Shown here in pieces: positions 24,401-33,872 of a DNA stretch of 64,000 nucleotides. The DNA lies in NCBI RefSeq assembly GCF_040196175.1, contig NZ_JBEFNF010000008.1:1-64000 (forward strand), given 5' to 3'. The stretch's first letter is position 1. Every line of letters begins with the position of its first letter. The stretch is from Halospina sp040196175. GTDB taxonomy: Bacteria > Pseudomonadota > Gammaproteobacteria > Pseudomonadales > Oleiphilaceae. The notes beneath the pieces are model-generated. The model saw nothing but the letters and a program-made list of their open reading frames with translations, did not search any database and was not told the origin of the DNA. The position numbers were made by a program, and so were the translations under genes.

Positions 24401-25792
24401 TCACTCAACCGTCACACTCTTCGCCAGATTCCGCGGCTTATCCACATCGGTGCCCCGCACGCAGGCCACATGGTAGGCCAGCAGCTGCAGCGCCACGACG
24501 TGGACAACCGGCGACAGCAACCCCTGGTGCTCGGGCATCTCCAGCACATGGATCCCGGAATCCTCCTCAGTGATACCGGTGCCCTTATCCGCCAGCACAT
24601 ACAGTTCACCACCGCGGGCGTGAACCTCCTGCATGTTGGCCTTGAGCTTGTCGATCAACGCATCTTTGGGCGCAACCATCACCACGGGCATGGTCTCGTC
24701 CACCAGCGCCAGGGGGCCGTGTTTGAGCTCACCGGCCGGGTAGGCCTCGGCGTGGATGTAGGATATTTCCTTGAGCTTTAACGCGCCTTCCAGGGCAACC
24801 GGGTAGTGGTGGCCGCGCCCGAGAAACAGCGCATGCGCCTTGGTCGCAAAGGCGGAAGCCCAGTGCTCAATCGCAGGCTCAAGAGCCAACACCTGGTGCA
24901 GCACATCGGGCAGCGCATGCAGGGTTGCCAACGCCTCGGACTCCTCAGCCGAGTCGAGGTTGCCCTTTGCCTTCGAAAGCGCAAAGCTCAACACATACAG
25001 CGCACTGAGCTGGGTAGTGAACGCCTTGGTTGAGGCCACACCAATCTCCGGGCCCGCTCGGGTCAGGAATGCCAGGCTCGACTCACGCACCAGTGCTGAG
25101 CCGGCCACATTGCAGATCGCCAGGGTTTTGTCATGCCCCAATGATTGGGCATGGCGCAACGCCGCAAGCGTATCGGCGGTTTCCCCGGACTGGCTGATCA
25201 GAACCACCAGTTGGTTGGGGTTCGCCACCGAGCGCCGGTAGCGGTACTCACTGGCGATTTCAACGCGACAGGGCACACCGGCGGTCGCCTCAATCCAATA
25301 GCTGGCCGCAAGACCGGCGTAGAACGACGTACCGCAGGCGAGAATTAGCACCGCGTCGCACTCACCCAGAAGCGCCTCGGCGCCATTGCCAAACAGCCTG
25401 GGTGAAACCACCTCAGCCCCTTCAAGCAGCGATACGGTGTCGGCAATCGCCCTGGGCTGCTCGAAGATTTCCTTTTGCATGTAGTGGCGGTACTGGCCGA
25501 GCGAGACCGCATCGAGGCTCAATTCACTGATAAAGCGCTGACGCACCACAGGGTGGCCTTCACGGTCATACAGCTGATAGCCCGAGGCCGAAATGCTCGC
25601 GCTATCGCCATTGTCCAGTGACACCATCTCCCGGGTCAGTGCCAGCAGCGCGGAGGTATCCGAGGCCGCGTAAGTGCCCTGGTCACTCACGCCCAGCACC
25701 AAGGGGGAGCCCTCACGGGTGAGCACAATCGTATTCGCGTCGTTGGCGCTGATCACAGCAAGGGCATAAGCGGCAATAACCCTCCACCTCAC
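24401..25792 (-). pseudogene. glmS: GlmS missing its glutaminase half
   Basis: The 463-codon frame aligns with glucosamine-6-phosphate synthase from about residue 150 on. It contains the last part of the glutaminase domain (YALAVISANDANTIVLTREG) and both SIS isomerase domains (ILACGTSFYAGLAASYW, LISQSGETADTLAALRHA, ending DKPRNLAKSVTVE). The N-terminal MCGIVG with the nucleophilic Cys and about 145 more residues are absent. Complete GlmS is about 610 aa. It cannot use glutamine; the isomerase half may be intact, but with no glutaminase start it is best treated as a pseudogene. It lies 41 bases downstream of galU on the same strand. Confidence 0.8.
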
Positions 25793-25833
25793 ACGCCTCC
25801 GGTGGTTGGTGACGTAGGGCCCTCAGGCTTCAT

Positions 25834-26805
25834 TCAATGAGGCGGCTCCGCCTGTTCGGCGACACCAGGAGCGGCGCCACTCACCTGCTGCTCCGCATCA
25901 CCGGCGTCAGCAACACCAAGCTGCCCCCGCAGAAACTGCTCAAAAGCCGCCCCCAAACTTTCATGGCGAAGAGCGTAGGTGGCAAAGGTTTCCAGGTAGC
26001 CCTGCTTGTTCCCGCAGTCATGGGAATAGCCCTGAATATGAAACGCCTCAACGGTCTCATCCGCCATCAGCATGGCAATGGTGTCGGTCAGCTGAATCTC
26101 ATTCCCGGCACCGACAGGGGTCTGCGCCAGCAGCGGCCAGGTGGCGGCGGACAGCACATAGCGCCCGACCACCGAAAGATTGGAGGGCGCCTCATCCACG
26201 GCGGGCTTTTCAACAATGGCGCCCATCGGGCTGGCCTGCCCTGCCTCAATCTTTTCACCGGCCACGTCCGCAACGCCGTAGTTGGAAACCTGCTCATGCG
26301 CCACCGGCTCCACCAGCACCTGCGAGTGCCCGCACTCATCAAAGCGGCGTACCATCGCCGCCAGATTATCCCGGCTCGCGTCTGCCGCTGCCTCATCAAT
26401 CAGCACATCCGGCAGTACCACCGCAAAGGGCTCATTACCCACGGCTGGGCCCGCACACTGGATGGCATGCCCCAGTCCCAGCGCCTCGCCCTGGCGCACG
26501 TGCAAAAGCGTCACGTCATCCGGGCAGATCGACTGAACCTCATCCAGCAACTGGCGCTTAACCCGGCGCTCAAGCATGGATTCCAGCTCAAAGGAGGTGT
26601 CGAAGTGGTTTTCGATGGAGTTCTTGCTGGCATGGGTGACCAGCACAATCTCCTTGATGCCGGCGGCCACGCACTCATCCACCACATACTGGATCAGTGG
26701 CTTATCGACGATGGGCAGCATCTCTTTCGGGATGGCCTTGGTCGCCGGCAGCATGCGTGTGCCCAATCCGGCGACGGGGATAACGGCTTTGCGGACCTGC
26801 CTCAT
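25834..26805 (-). CDS. galU: UTP-glucose-1-phosphate uridylyltransferase
   Basis: Protein of 323 aa, normal for GalU with a slightly long Ala/Glu-rich tail. Motifs: IPVAGLGTRMLPATKAIPKEML (nucleotide-binding loop), KPLIQYVVDE, VLPDVLID, EKP and GYSHDCGNKQGYLET. It makes UDP-glucose from UTP and glucose-1-phosphate in the cytoplasm. It sits in a minus-strand block with pgm and ugd, which supply its substrate and use its product. Confidence 0.93.
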   Translation of the reverse strand: MRQVRKAVIPVAGLGTRMLPATKAIPKEMLPIVDKPLIQYVVDECVAAGIKEIVLVTHASKNSIENHFDTSFELESMLERRVKRQLLDEVQSICPDDVTLLHVRQGEALGLGHAIQCAGPAVGNEPFAVVLPDVLIDEAAADASRDNLAAMVRRFDECGHSQVLVEPVAHEQVSNYGVADVAGEKIEAGQASPMGAIVEKPAVDEAPSNLSVVGRYVLSAATWPLLAQTPVGAGNEIQLTDTIAMLMADETVEAFHIQGYSHDCGNKQGYLETFATYALRHESLGAAFEQFLRGQLGVADAGDAEQQVSGAAPGVAEQAEPPH

Positions 26806-26914
26806 AGTGTACTCCTTGAGTGTTTGTTCTTTGTTGCAACATCAGTGTCCATCCGCCCTTTGCACAGCCACTGCGTACTTTTAGGGCCTTCCAGACGGTC
26901 GTCTTTTACCAGGC

Positions 26915-28501
26915 TCATTCACCAACCAACTGCGACAGCAACCGCTGGCCATCGCCCACCAACGCTTCCAGGTGCGTCTCATCGCGAAAGCTCTCCGCGT
27001 AAAGCTTGCAAAGCGCCTCGGTGCCGCTGGGGCGAAGGGCCAGCCAGCCTGAGGGCAGCACCACCTTGATCCCGCCCAGCGGTGCCCCATTACCTGGGGC
27101 CTGGCTGAAGGCATGGGTCACGGTCTCACCTGCAAACTGGCGACCTTCCATATCGCCGCGGCCAAGTGCCTTGATCGCCGCTTTCGCCTCGGCGGTGGCG
27201 GGCTGATCCACGCGGCGGTAGTGCGGCTCGCCGAAGCGGTGGGTCAATCGTCGGTAGCAGGCACCGGGCGTCTCGCCCGTGACCGCCTGAATCTCGGCGG
27301 CCAGCAGCGCGAGGATGAGACCGTCCTTATCCGTGCTCCAGGGCCGCCCCTGGCGATCCAGGAAACTCGCCCCGGCACTTTCTTCGCCCGCAAAGCCGAT
27401 CCGCCCCGCCCGAAGGCCCTCCACAAACCACTTAAAGCCCACCGGGCACTCCTCAAGGGCACGCCCGTGATCGTTCACCACCCGGTCAATCATCGCTGAG
27501 GAAACGGCCGTTTTACCCACCCCTAAGCTTGCGGGCCAGTCCGGTCGGTGCGTCAGCAGATAATCAATGCACACACTGAGAAAGTGGTTGGGATTGAGCA
27601 GCCCACCGGCATCCACAATGCCATGGCGGTCCCCGTCGGCATCGTTGGCCACAACCAGATCGAAGTCGTCGCGCTTAGCAATGGCGCTGGCCATGGCGTG
27701 CTCACTGGAGCAGTCCATGCGGATGCGCCCGTCGTGATCGGGATCGAGAAACGCAAAATCCGGCGCCACTCGCGGCTGGGTGAGCGTGATGGCCACCCCA
27801 TAGTGCTCACGAATGGCCTCCCAGACGCTGAGTGTGGCCCCACCCATGGGATCCACACCAAGGCGAAGGCCGCTGCCGGCGATGGCTTCCATGTCCACCA
27901 CCTCGCTCAGAGCCGCCACATAGTGAGTAACGAAGTCATAATGCCCGGCCCGCTCCCGCGCACGCTCCAGCGCGACAGTGGGTATGGCCTCACCGCCATC
28001 GGCTAGAAGCTCGTTGGCGCGGCGCTCAATCCAGCCGGTCGTGTCACTGGAAGCCGGCCCGCCGTCCGGGCCGTTGTATTTGATGCCCCCATCCTCCGGG
28101 GGATTGTGCGACGGTGTGAGAATCAGCGCGTCGGCCTGCTCGGTGGCCTCAGCGTTATGCGACAGAATGGCCCGTGAGACCAGTGGTGTCGCCACCGGGC
28201 GCTGCGCGCTATCCAGCCGCACATCCACCCCGTTGGCCACAAGCACCGACAAAGCGGTGCCCAGCGCGGGCGTCGACAAGGCGTGGGTGTCCGCCACCAG
28301 AAACAGCGGTCCGGTCACACCGGCGTTTTTGCGATACTCGGCCACCGCCTGGGCAATAGCGCGGATGTGGGTCTCGTTGAATGAGCCGGTCCGGGAGCAG
28401 CCGCGATGTCCGGACGTTCCGAACGCCACCCGCTGTTGCGGGTCCTGGGCGTCGGGCAGGATCTGGAAGTAGGCGCTGATCAATTCGGGAATGAACGACA
28501 T
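26915..28501 (-). CDS. pgm: alpha-D-glucose phosphate-specific phosphoglucomutase
   Basis: Protein of 528 aa, close to the roughly 545 aa of E. coli Pgm. It has VAFGTSGHRG near the N-terminus, the phosphoserine loop LTPSHNPPEDGG, the metal-binding DADGDRHGIVD, the sugar-binding GEESAGAS and the C-terminal RPSGTEALCKLYAES phosphate-binding motif. It interconverts glucose-6-phosphate and glucose-1-phosphate, the substrate of the adjacent GalU. Confidence 0.93.
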   Translation of the reverse strand: MSFIPELISAYFQILPDAQDPQQRVAFGTSGHRGCSRTGSFNETHIRAIAQAVAEYRKNAGVTGPLFLVADTHALSTPALGTALSVLVANGVDVRLDSAQRPVATPLVSRAILSHNAEATEQADALILTPSHNPPEDGGIKYNGPDGGPASSDTTGWIERRANELLADGGEAIPTVALERARERAGHYDFVTHYVAALSEVVDMEAIAGSGLRLGVDPMGGATLSVWEAIREHYGVAITLTQPRVAPDFAFLDPDHDGRIRMDCSSEHAMASAIAKRDDFDLVVANDADGDRHGIVDAGGLLNPNHFLSVCIDYLLTHRPDWPASLGVGKTAVSSAMIDRVVNDHGRALEECPVGFKWFVEGLRAGRIGFAGEESAGASFLDRQGRPWSTDKDGLILALLAAEIQAVTGETPGACYRRLTHRFGEPHYRRVDQPATAEAKAAIKALGRGDMEGRQFAGETVTHAFSQAPGNGAPLGGIKVVLPSGWLALRPSGTEALCKLYAESFRDETHLEALVGDGQRLLSQLVGE

Positions 28502-28562
28502 GCAAAAAGTGCCTTTTAACGGGTAACGCCAAGGGGATCGGGCTGTGAAAGGTCAAACAAAT

Positions 28563-29729
28563 TCAGTCGCTTGAAAACAGATCGCGAGTGTAGACCTTGT
28601 CAGCCACATCAGCCAGTTCGTCGGTAAGGCGGTTGGCTACAATCACATCCGCCTCGGCCTTGAACGCCTCCAGGTCCGCGATGACGCGGGAGTTGAAAAA
28701 GGTATCCGCCTCCAACACCGGCTCATGGACAATCACCTCCACGCCTTTGGCCTTGATGCGCTTCATCACGCCCTGCATCGCCGAGGCGCGGAAGTTATCG
28801 GAGCCGGTTTTCATGATCAGCCGGTACACGCCCACCACCTGAGGCCGGCGACGCAGCACGGACTCGGCAATGAAATCCTTGCGCGTGCTGTTGGCATCCA
28901 CAATGGCGCCGATCAGGTTGTTCGGCACCTCGTGGTAATTGGCGAGCAGTTGCTTGGTGTCTTTGGGCAGGCAATAGCCGCCGTAACCAAAGGAAGGGTT
29001 GTTGTAGTGATCGCCTATGCGGGGATCGAGCCCGACGCCCTCAATGATCTGGCGCGTATCCAGGTTGTGGGTCTCTGCGTAGGTATCGAGTTCATTAAAA
29101 TAGGCCACGCGCATGGCCAGATACGTATTGGCGAAAAGCTTGATCGCCTCGGCCTCGGTGGAGTCAGTAAAAAGCACCGGGATATCCGTTTTCTCGGCAC
29201 CCTGGGTCAACAATCCCGCAAAGGCCTCCGCCCGGCTGGAGCGCTCCCCTACGATCACCCGTGATGGGTGGAGATTGTCGTAAAGGGCCTGGCCCTCGCG
29301 CAGAAACTCCGGTGAGAAAATCAGGTTGTCGGTTTCAAAGCGCTGACACGCTTGCGCCGTGTAACCGACCGGCACCGTGGATTTGATCACGATGCTCGCG
29401 TGTGGATTTATCGACAACACATCCCCAATCACCGCCTCCACGCTCGATGTGTTGAAGTAATTGGTGTCCGGGTCATAATCGGTGGGCGTGGCGATGATCA
29501 CGAAATCCGCGTTGCGATAAGCCTGTTCCTTATCGAGCGTGGCGGTCAGGTTCAGGGGCTTGTCCGCCAGAAACTGCGAAATCTCCGCGTCATCAATGGG
29601 CGAGCGCTGCGCGTTGATCGCGGTCACCTTCTCCGGCACCACATCGAGCGCGGTTACCTGGTTGTGTTGAGCAAGCAATACGGCGTTGGACAGGCCGACG
29701 TAACCCGTGCCAGCGACGGCAATGTTCAT
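28563..29729 (-). CDS. ugd: UDP-glucose 6-dehydrogenase
   Basis: Protein of 388 aa, typical of the short bacterial Ugd group. It has the N-terminal Rossmann motif VAGTGYVGLSNAVLLAQ, ATPTDYD, STVPVGYT, SPEFLREG and the catalytic Cys253 in YGGYCLPKDTKQLL. It oxidises UDP-glucose to UDP-glucuronate with two NAD. It is first of the ugd-pgm-galU block; the start is ATG 29729 with AGGAG upstream. It runs divergently from the polysaccharide operon that starts at 30.07 kb. Confidence 0.93.
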   Translation of the reverse strand: MNIAVAGTGYVGLSNAVLLAQHNQVTALDVVPEKVTAINAQRSPIDDAEISQFLADKPLNLTATLDKEQAYRNADFVIIATPTDYDPDTNYFNTSSVEAVIGDVLSINPHASIVIKSTVPVGYTAQACQRFETDNLIFSPEFLREGQALYDNLHPSRVIVGERSSRAEAFAGLLTQGAEKTDIPVLFTDSTEAEAIKLFANTYLAMRVAYFNELDTYAETHNLDTRQIIEGVGLDPRIGDHYNNPSFGYGGYCLPKDTKQLLANYHEVPNNLIGAIVDANSTRKDFIAESVLRRRPQVVGVYRLIMKTGSDNFRASAMQGVMKRIKAKGVEVIVHEPVLEADTFFNSRVIADLEAFKAEADVIVANRLTDELADVADKVYTRDLFSSD

Positions 29730-30048
29730 GGATATCTCCTTTACCTGAGCGGGTGGTGCGCTTGAACGCTGAGGATTTTAGTCTACTTTCTCACCCGAAG
29801 GATATGCGACTTGCAGCGAAGTCTCCCCGCCGCACTCTGGCGCGCCAAGTCGGGGTAGCGCTGTGCAGGCGCGATCGTATTGGCCTCAGCGTTCAATCCT
29901 ACTGGCCTTGCCAACCCCTGTTTCGCGGCTTAACATCCGCCACTTCAAAAAGCGCACGAACAGTGCTATGCTCACGTTCACAACCTGAACGCACCCTCTT
30001 CCTCCTCTGCTTGTCCAGCTTGGAAGAAGCAAAGGGCCGCACCACCGA

Positions 30049-30090
30049 TTTGGCAACAGGGGGACACACCCTGGGGCGGTAGCGTGCCCG
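30049..30090 (+). promoter_or_regulatory. JUMPstart region with exact ops element
   Basis: GGCGGTAGCGTG at 30075-30086 is a full match to the ops core that pauses RNA polymerase and recruits RfaH in long polysaccharide operons. It is preceded by a small GGG-ACACA-CCC hairpin and lies 15 bases upstream of the MarR-type regulator gene. RfaH itself is not in the window, so antitermination is inferred. Confidence 0.75.
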
Positions 30091-30100
30091 GACCCGGCCG

Positions 30101-30430
30101 ATGCTCTCAGACGAACAACACTACCAACTGCTCAAAGCCCTGGAAGACAACCCCAACACCTCCCAGCGCGAGCTGGCCAGAGAGGTGGGTTACAGCTTGG
30201 GCAAAATCAACTACTGCCTCCAGGCGCTGAAGAGCAAAGGGCTGGTCAAAGCGGAGAACTTTCGCAACAGCACCAACAAAACCGCGTACCTGTACAAGCT
30301 CACGCCTGCCGGCATCAGCGAGAAAGCCACCATCACCCGGCGCTTTCTCTCGCAAAAGCTGGAAGAGCATGAACAACTGGCGCGTGAGATTGAAACATTG
30401 AAACAGGAAGTCGCGGAACAAACTCAATAA
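30101..30430 (+). CDS. MarR-family EPS-associated transcriptional regulator
   Basis: Protein of 109 aa. A winged helix-turn-helix (NTSQRELAREVGYSLGKINYCLQALKSKGLVK) is followed by a wing (NKTAYLYKLTPAGISEKA) and a C-terminal coiled coil (EEHEQLAREIETLKQEVAEQ). Proteins with this sequence start many polysaccharide operons in gammaproteobacteria, directly after a JUMPstart motif, as here. DNA target and effector are unknown. A decayed second copy lies at 36369-36705. Confidence 0.88.
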   Translation: MLSDEQHYQLLKALEDNPNTSQRELAREVGYSLGKINYCLQALKSKGLVKAENFRNSTNKTAYLYKLTPAGISEKATITRRFLSQKLEEHEQLAREIETLKQEVAEQTQ

Positions 30431-30529
30431 GGGGCACTCTACCTCTCCCTGCAGAAGCAGGTTATGGCCTCGATAGATCAGTCGTGCAACAACACTATAG
30501 CCAATCCCTTGCTGTAAGAAGAATTCAAT

Positions 30530-31603
<1,074 letters not shown>

Positions 31604-31653
31604 CCCTAAGTGATCGTCGAATATTCCTAACGCTCAGTTAGCGGCGGACATTT

Positions 31654-31673
31654 CCTCTCCCTTTCGGGAGAGG
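31654..31673 (+). terminator. perfect hairpin between rmlB and rmlA
   Basis: CCTCTCCC (31654-31661) and GGGAGAGG (31666-31673) form an 8-base perfect stem around TTTC. No U-run follows, so it may slow, stabilise or partly attenuate the transcript instead of ending it. Confidence 0.4.
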
Positions 31674-31732
31674 ATCAGGGAAGAAGAGAAATCGATAAAG
31701 CTCCCCCATTCCAAATCCCAAAGGAGCAAAGT

Positions 31733-32614
31733 TTGAAAGGCATCATCCTCGCAGGCGGCTCCGGCACCCGCCTGTACCCCAATACACTCGGCACCTCCAA
31801 GCAACTCCTGCCGGTGTACGACAAACCCATGATCTACTACTCGCTCTCTGTGCTCATGCTGGCGGGAATCCGGGATATCCTCATCATTACCACCCCGGAA
31901 GATCAGCCAGGTTTTCAGCGTGCGCTGGGCAACGGTGAACAGTTTGGCGTCCGCCTGAGCTACGAAGTCCAGCCAAGCCCGGACGGCCTCGCCCAAGCGT
32001 TTATCATCGGAGAAGAGTTCATTGGTAGCGACAGCGTATGCCTTGTACTCGGTGACAATATTTTCTATGGCCAAGGTTTTGTTCCCAAACTCCACGAAGC
32101 CGTGAACCAAGTTGAAAAACTGGGCGGAGCAACCGTATTCGGTTACCAGGTTAAGGATCCGGAACGCTTCGGCGTGGTGGCGTTCGATAGTGAACATAAA
32201 GCTATCTCGATCGAAGAAAAACCCGTAAATCCAAAATCACAGTTTGCGGTAACCGGTCTTTATTTCTACGACAACCAGGTGGTCGAGGTCGCCAGAGCCG
32301 TTCAGCCATCAAACCGTGGTGAGCTGGAGATCACAGACGTGAATAGAGCGTATCTGGAAAAAGGTCATTTGAACGTAAATCTTCTGGGTCGTGGTTTCGC
32401 TTGGCTGGACACAGGCACCCACGAAAGCCTGCTGGAAGCCGCACAGTTTGTGGAAACAATTGAAAAGCGCCAAGGCTACAAAATCGCCTGCCTGGAAGAG
32501 ATTGGCTACAACCAAGGCTGGTTAAGCAAGCAAAAAGTAGAGCAACAAGCCCAAGAATTACGCAAAAATAGCTACGGCGAATACCTCAGCGCCTTGGTCC
32601 GTGGTGAGCTCTGA
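31733..32614 (+). CDS. rmlA: glucose-1-phosphate thymidylyltransferase
   Basis: Protein of 293 aa with the RmlA signature GIILAGGSGTRLYPNT, SKQLLPVYDKPMIYY, LGDNIFYG, EKP and AWLDTGTHESLLEA. It makes dTDP-glucose, the substrate of RmlB. The start is a TTG at 31733 preceded by AAAGGAG; it gives the usual KGIILAGG beginning. Confidence 0.93.
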   Translation: MKGIILAGGSGTRLYPNTLGTSKQLLPVYDKPMIYYSLSVLMLAGIRDILIITTPEDQPGFQRALGNGEQFGVRLSYEVQPSPDGLAQAFIIGEEFIGSDSVCLVLGDNIFYGQGFVPKLHEAVNQVEKLGGATVFGYQVKDPERFGVVAFDSEHKAISIEEKPVNPKSQFAVTGLYFYDNQVVEVARAVQPSNRGELEITDVNRAYLEKGHLNVNLLGRGFAWLDTGTHESLLEAAQFVETIEKRQGYKIACLEEIGYNQGWLSKQKVEQQAQELRKNSYGEYLSALVRGEL

Positions 32615-32792
32615 AAGGTATTCTGTGATTTTACATGCGGGCAACCTCGATGAATTTATTCCGCCGTTCGTCAAGCTTATTGAAGAAGAGGCCAACGAGG
32701 GAAAAAATTCTGTTTCGTGGGTTAAATCGAGCAATATCCGGTACCAAGGCGTGAAACAATTCTTGTGCGTGGAGCCAGATTTTGAATCTTAG
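32601..32792 (+). CDS. short unknown protein or gene fragment
   Basis: Frame of 63 aa overlapping the end of rmlA (GTG 32601), or shorter from GTG 32622. Sequence VILHAGNLDEFIPPFVKLI resembles the first strand and helix of some GT-B glycosyltransferases, but the remainder of such a protein is missing. GC content drops here. Possibly the 5' stub of a transferase gene. Confidence 0.35.
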   Translation: MVSSERYSVILHAGNLDEFIPPFVKLIEEEANEGKNSVSWVKSSNIRYQGVKQFLCVEPDFES

Positions 32793-32988
32793 GAAGATAG
32801 TGCTCTTACGAAGTAATGTGCCTCAGCGGGAGCTTTTTAAGAAAAAGGACATTTCGGTTATTTATGTTGAACGAGATCATCTCAAGCTCTTAGCTTCTGA
32901 GGATCCCACACAAAACGCGCGGCTGGTTAAGCTGGAGTTCAGCCGGAACAAGTTGATGGATCAATACGCTAGGATTCTTCATTCGTGA
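32782..32988 (+). CDS. short unknown protein or gene fragment
   Basis: Frame of 68 aa from TTG 32782 with GGAG 7 bases before it, overlapping the previous frame by 11 bases and the next gene by 4. Basic and helical (KIVLLRSNVPQRELFKKKD). No family recognised. Together with the previous frame it may be what remains of one glycosyltransferase gene after an internal deletion. Confidence 0.35.
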   Translation: MNLRKIVLLRSNVPQRELFKKKDISVIYVERDHLKLLASEDPTQNARLVKLEFSRNKLMDQYARILHS

Positions 32989-33869
32989 AAAAGTTTGCGT
33001 TTTACCTGCTAGGGAAAAAAGGCTATCGATGCCTGAATCGATTTCTTGAAGAGTATGGTGGGAAGGCGGTTGCCTTTGTGGTTTTGGCGAGAGACCGAGG
33101 CGTCAAAAATGACTACTTCGATGAGATATCGAGTCTTTGCAGACAGCATGCTGTAAACCTATACGACCGTTCTGAGAATGTTCCTAATAACTTTGATGTA
33201 AGTTTTGCGATTGGCTGGCGGTGGTTGATTCCGGATAGCTACAGGTTGATCGTGTTTCACGACTCACTCCTTCCCAAATATCGAGGTTTTGCTCCGCTCG
33301 TGAATATGCTGATCAACGGGGAAAAGAAGATCGGCGTTACAGCCCTCTATGCTTCCCTGAGTTATGATGCAGGCCACATAATTGAACGGCAATCAATTCA
33401 AATCACTTACCCATTAAAAATATCGGAAGCAATCGACAGGGTGGCTGACCTTTACGAACTGGCGCTACTAAGAATAGCCGGTCGCATTGTTTCTGGTGAA
33501 GAATTACAAGGAACCCCACAAGATAAAACCGAAGCAACTTTTAGTTTATGGCGTGACGAGTCGGATTATCAAATTAATTGGGAAAGCGGGGCAGACGAAC
33601 TTAAGCGTTTTGTGGATGCAGTGGGTTATCCATACTCTGGAGCCAAAACACAGCTACATGGCAAGTCGATTCGGATTTTGGATGTGGACATAGTTAAGGA
33701 TGTGAAGGTTGAAAGCCGGAATGCTCACATTGGGAAAGTGATATTCATGGATAACGGTTGTCCAACCGTTATTTGTGGTACGGGATTGATAAAATTACTT
33801 AACGTCATTGATGAAAATGGGGACTCTTTGATTGGAAGGCTACCTTTTCGAACCCGGTTTGGTGCCTAA
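32985..33869 (+). CDS. N10-formyl-THF-dependent sugar N-formyltransferase
   Basis: Protein of 294 aa. The formyltransferase core is visible: FHDSLLPKYRGFAPLVNMLI (the His and the SLLPxxRG loop), GVTALYASLSYDAGHIIERQ with the catalytic Asp, then a C-terminal beta domain. Known relatives formylate the 4-amino group of dTDP-Qui4N or dTDP-Fuc4N. It lies between rmlAB and wecE, so the likely substrate is dTDP-Fuc4N. GTG start overlaps the previous stop. AT-rich compared with rmlAB. Confidence 0.75.
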   Translation: MKKFAFYLLGKKGYRCLNRFLEEYGGKAVAFVVLARDRGVKNDYFDEISSLCRQHAVNLYDRSENVPNNFDVSFAIGWRWLIPDSYRLIVFHDSLLPKYRGFAPLVNMLINGEKKIGVTALYASLSYDAGHIIERQSIQITYPLKISEAIDRVADLYELALLRIAGRIVSGEELQGTPQDKTEATFSLWRDESDYQINWESGADELKRFVDAVGYPYSGAKTQLHGKSIRILDVDIVKDVKVESRNAHIGKVIFMDNGCPTVICGTGLIKLLNVIDENGDSLIGRLPFRTRFGA

Positions 33870-33872
33870 CCG

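Noticed and set aside
25837..27069. Long plus-strand open frame of about 410 codons
   Set aside because: Antisense to galU and the end of pgm, low-complexity His/Gly/Arg-rich translation, no ribosome binding site.
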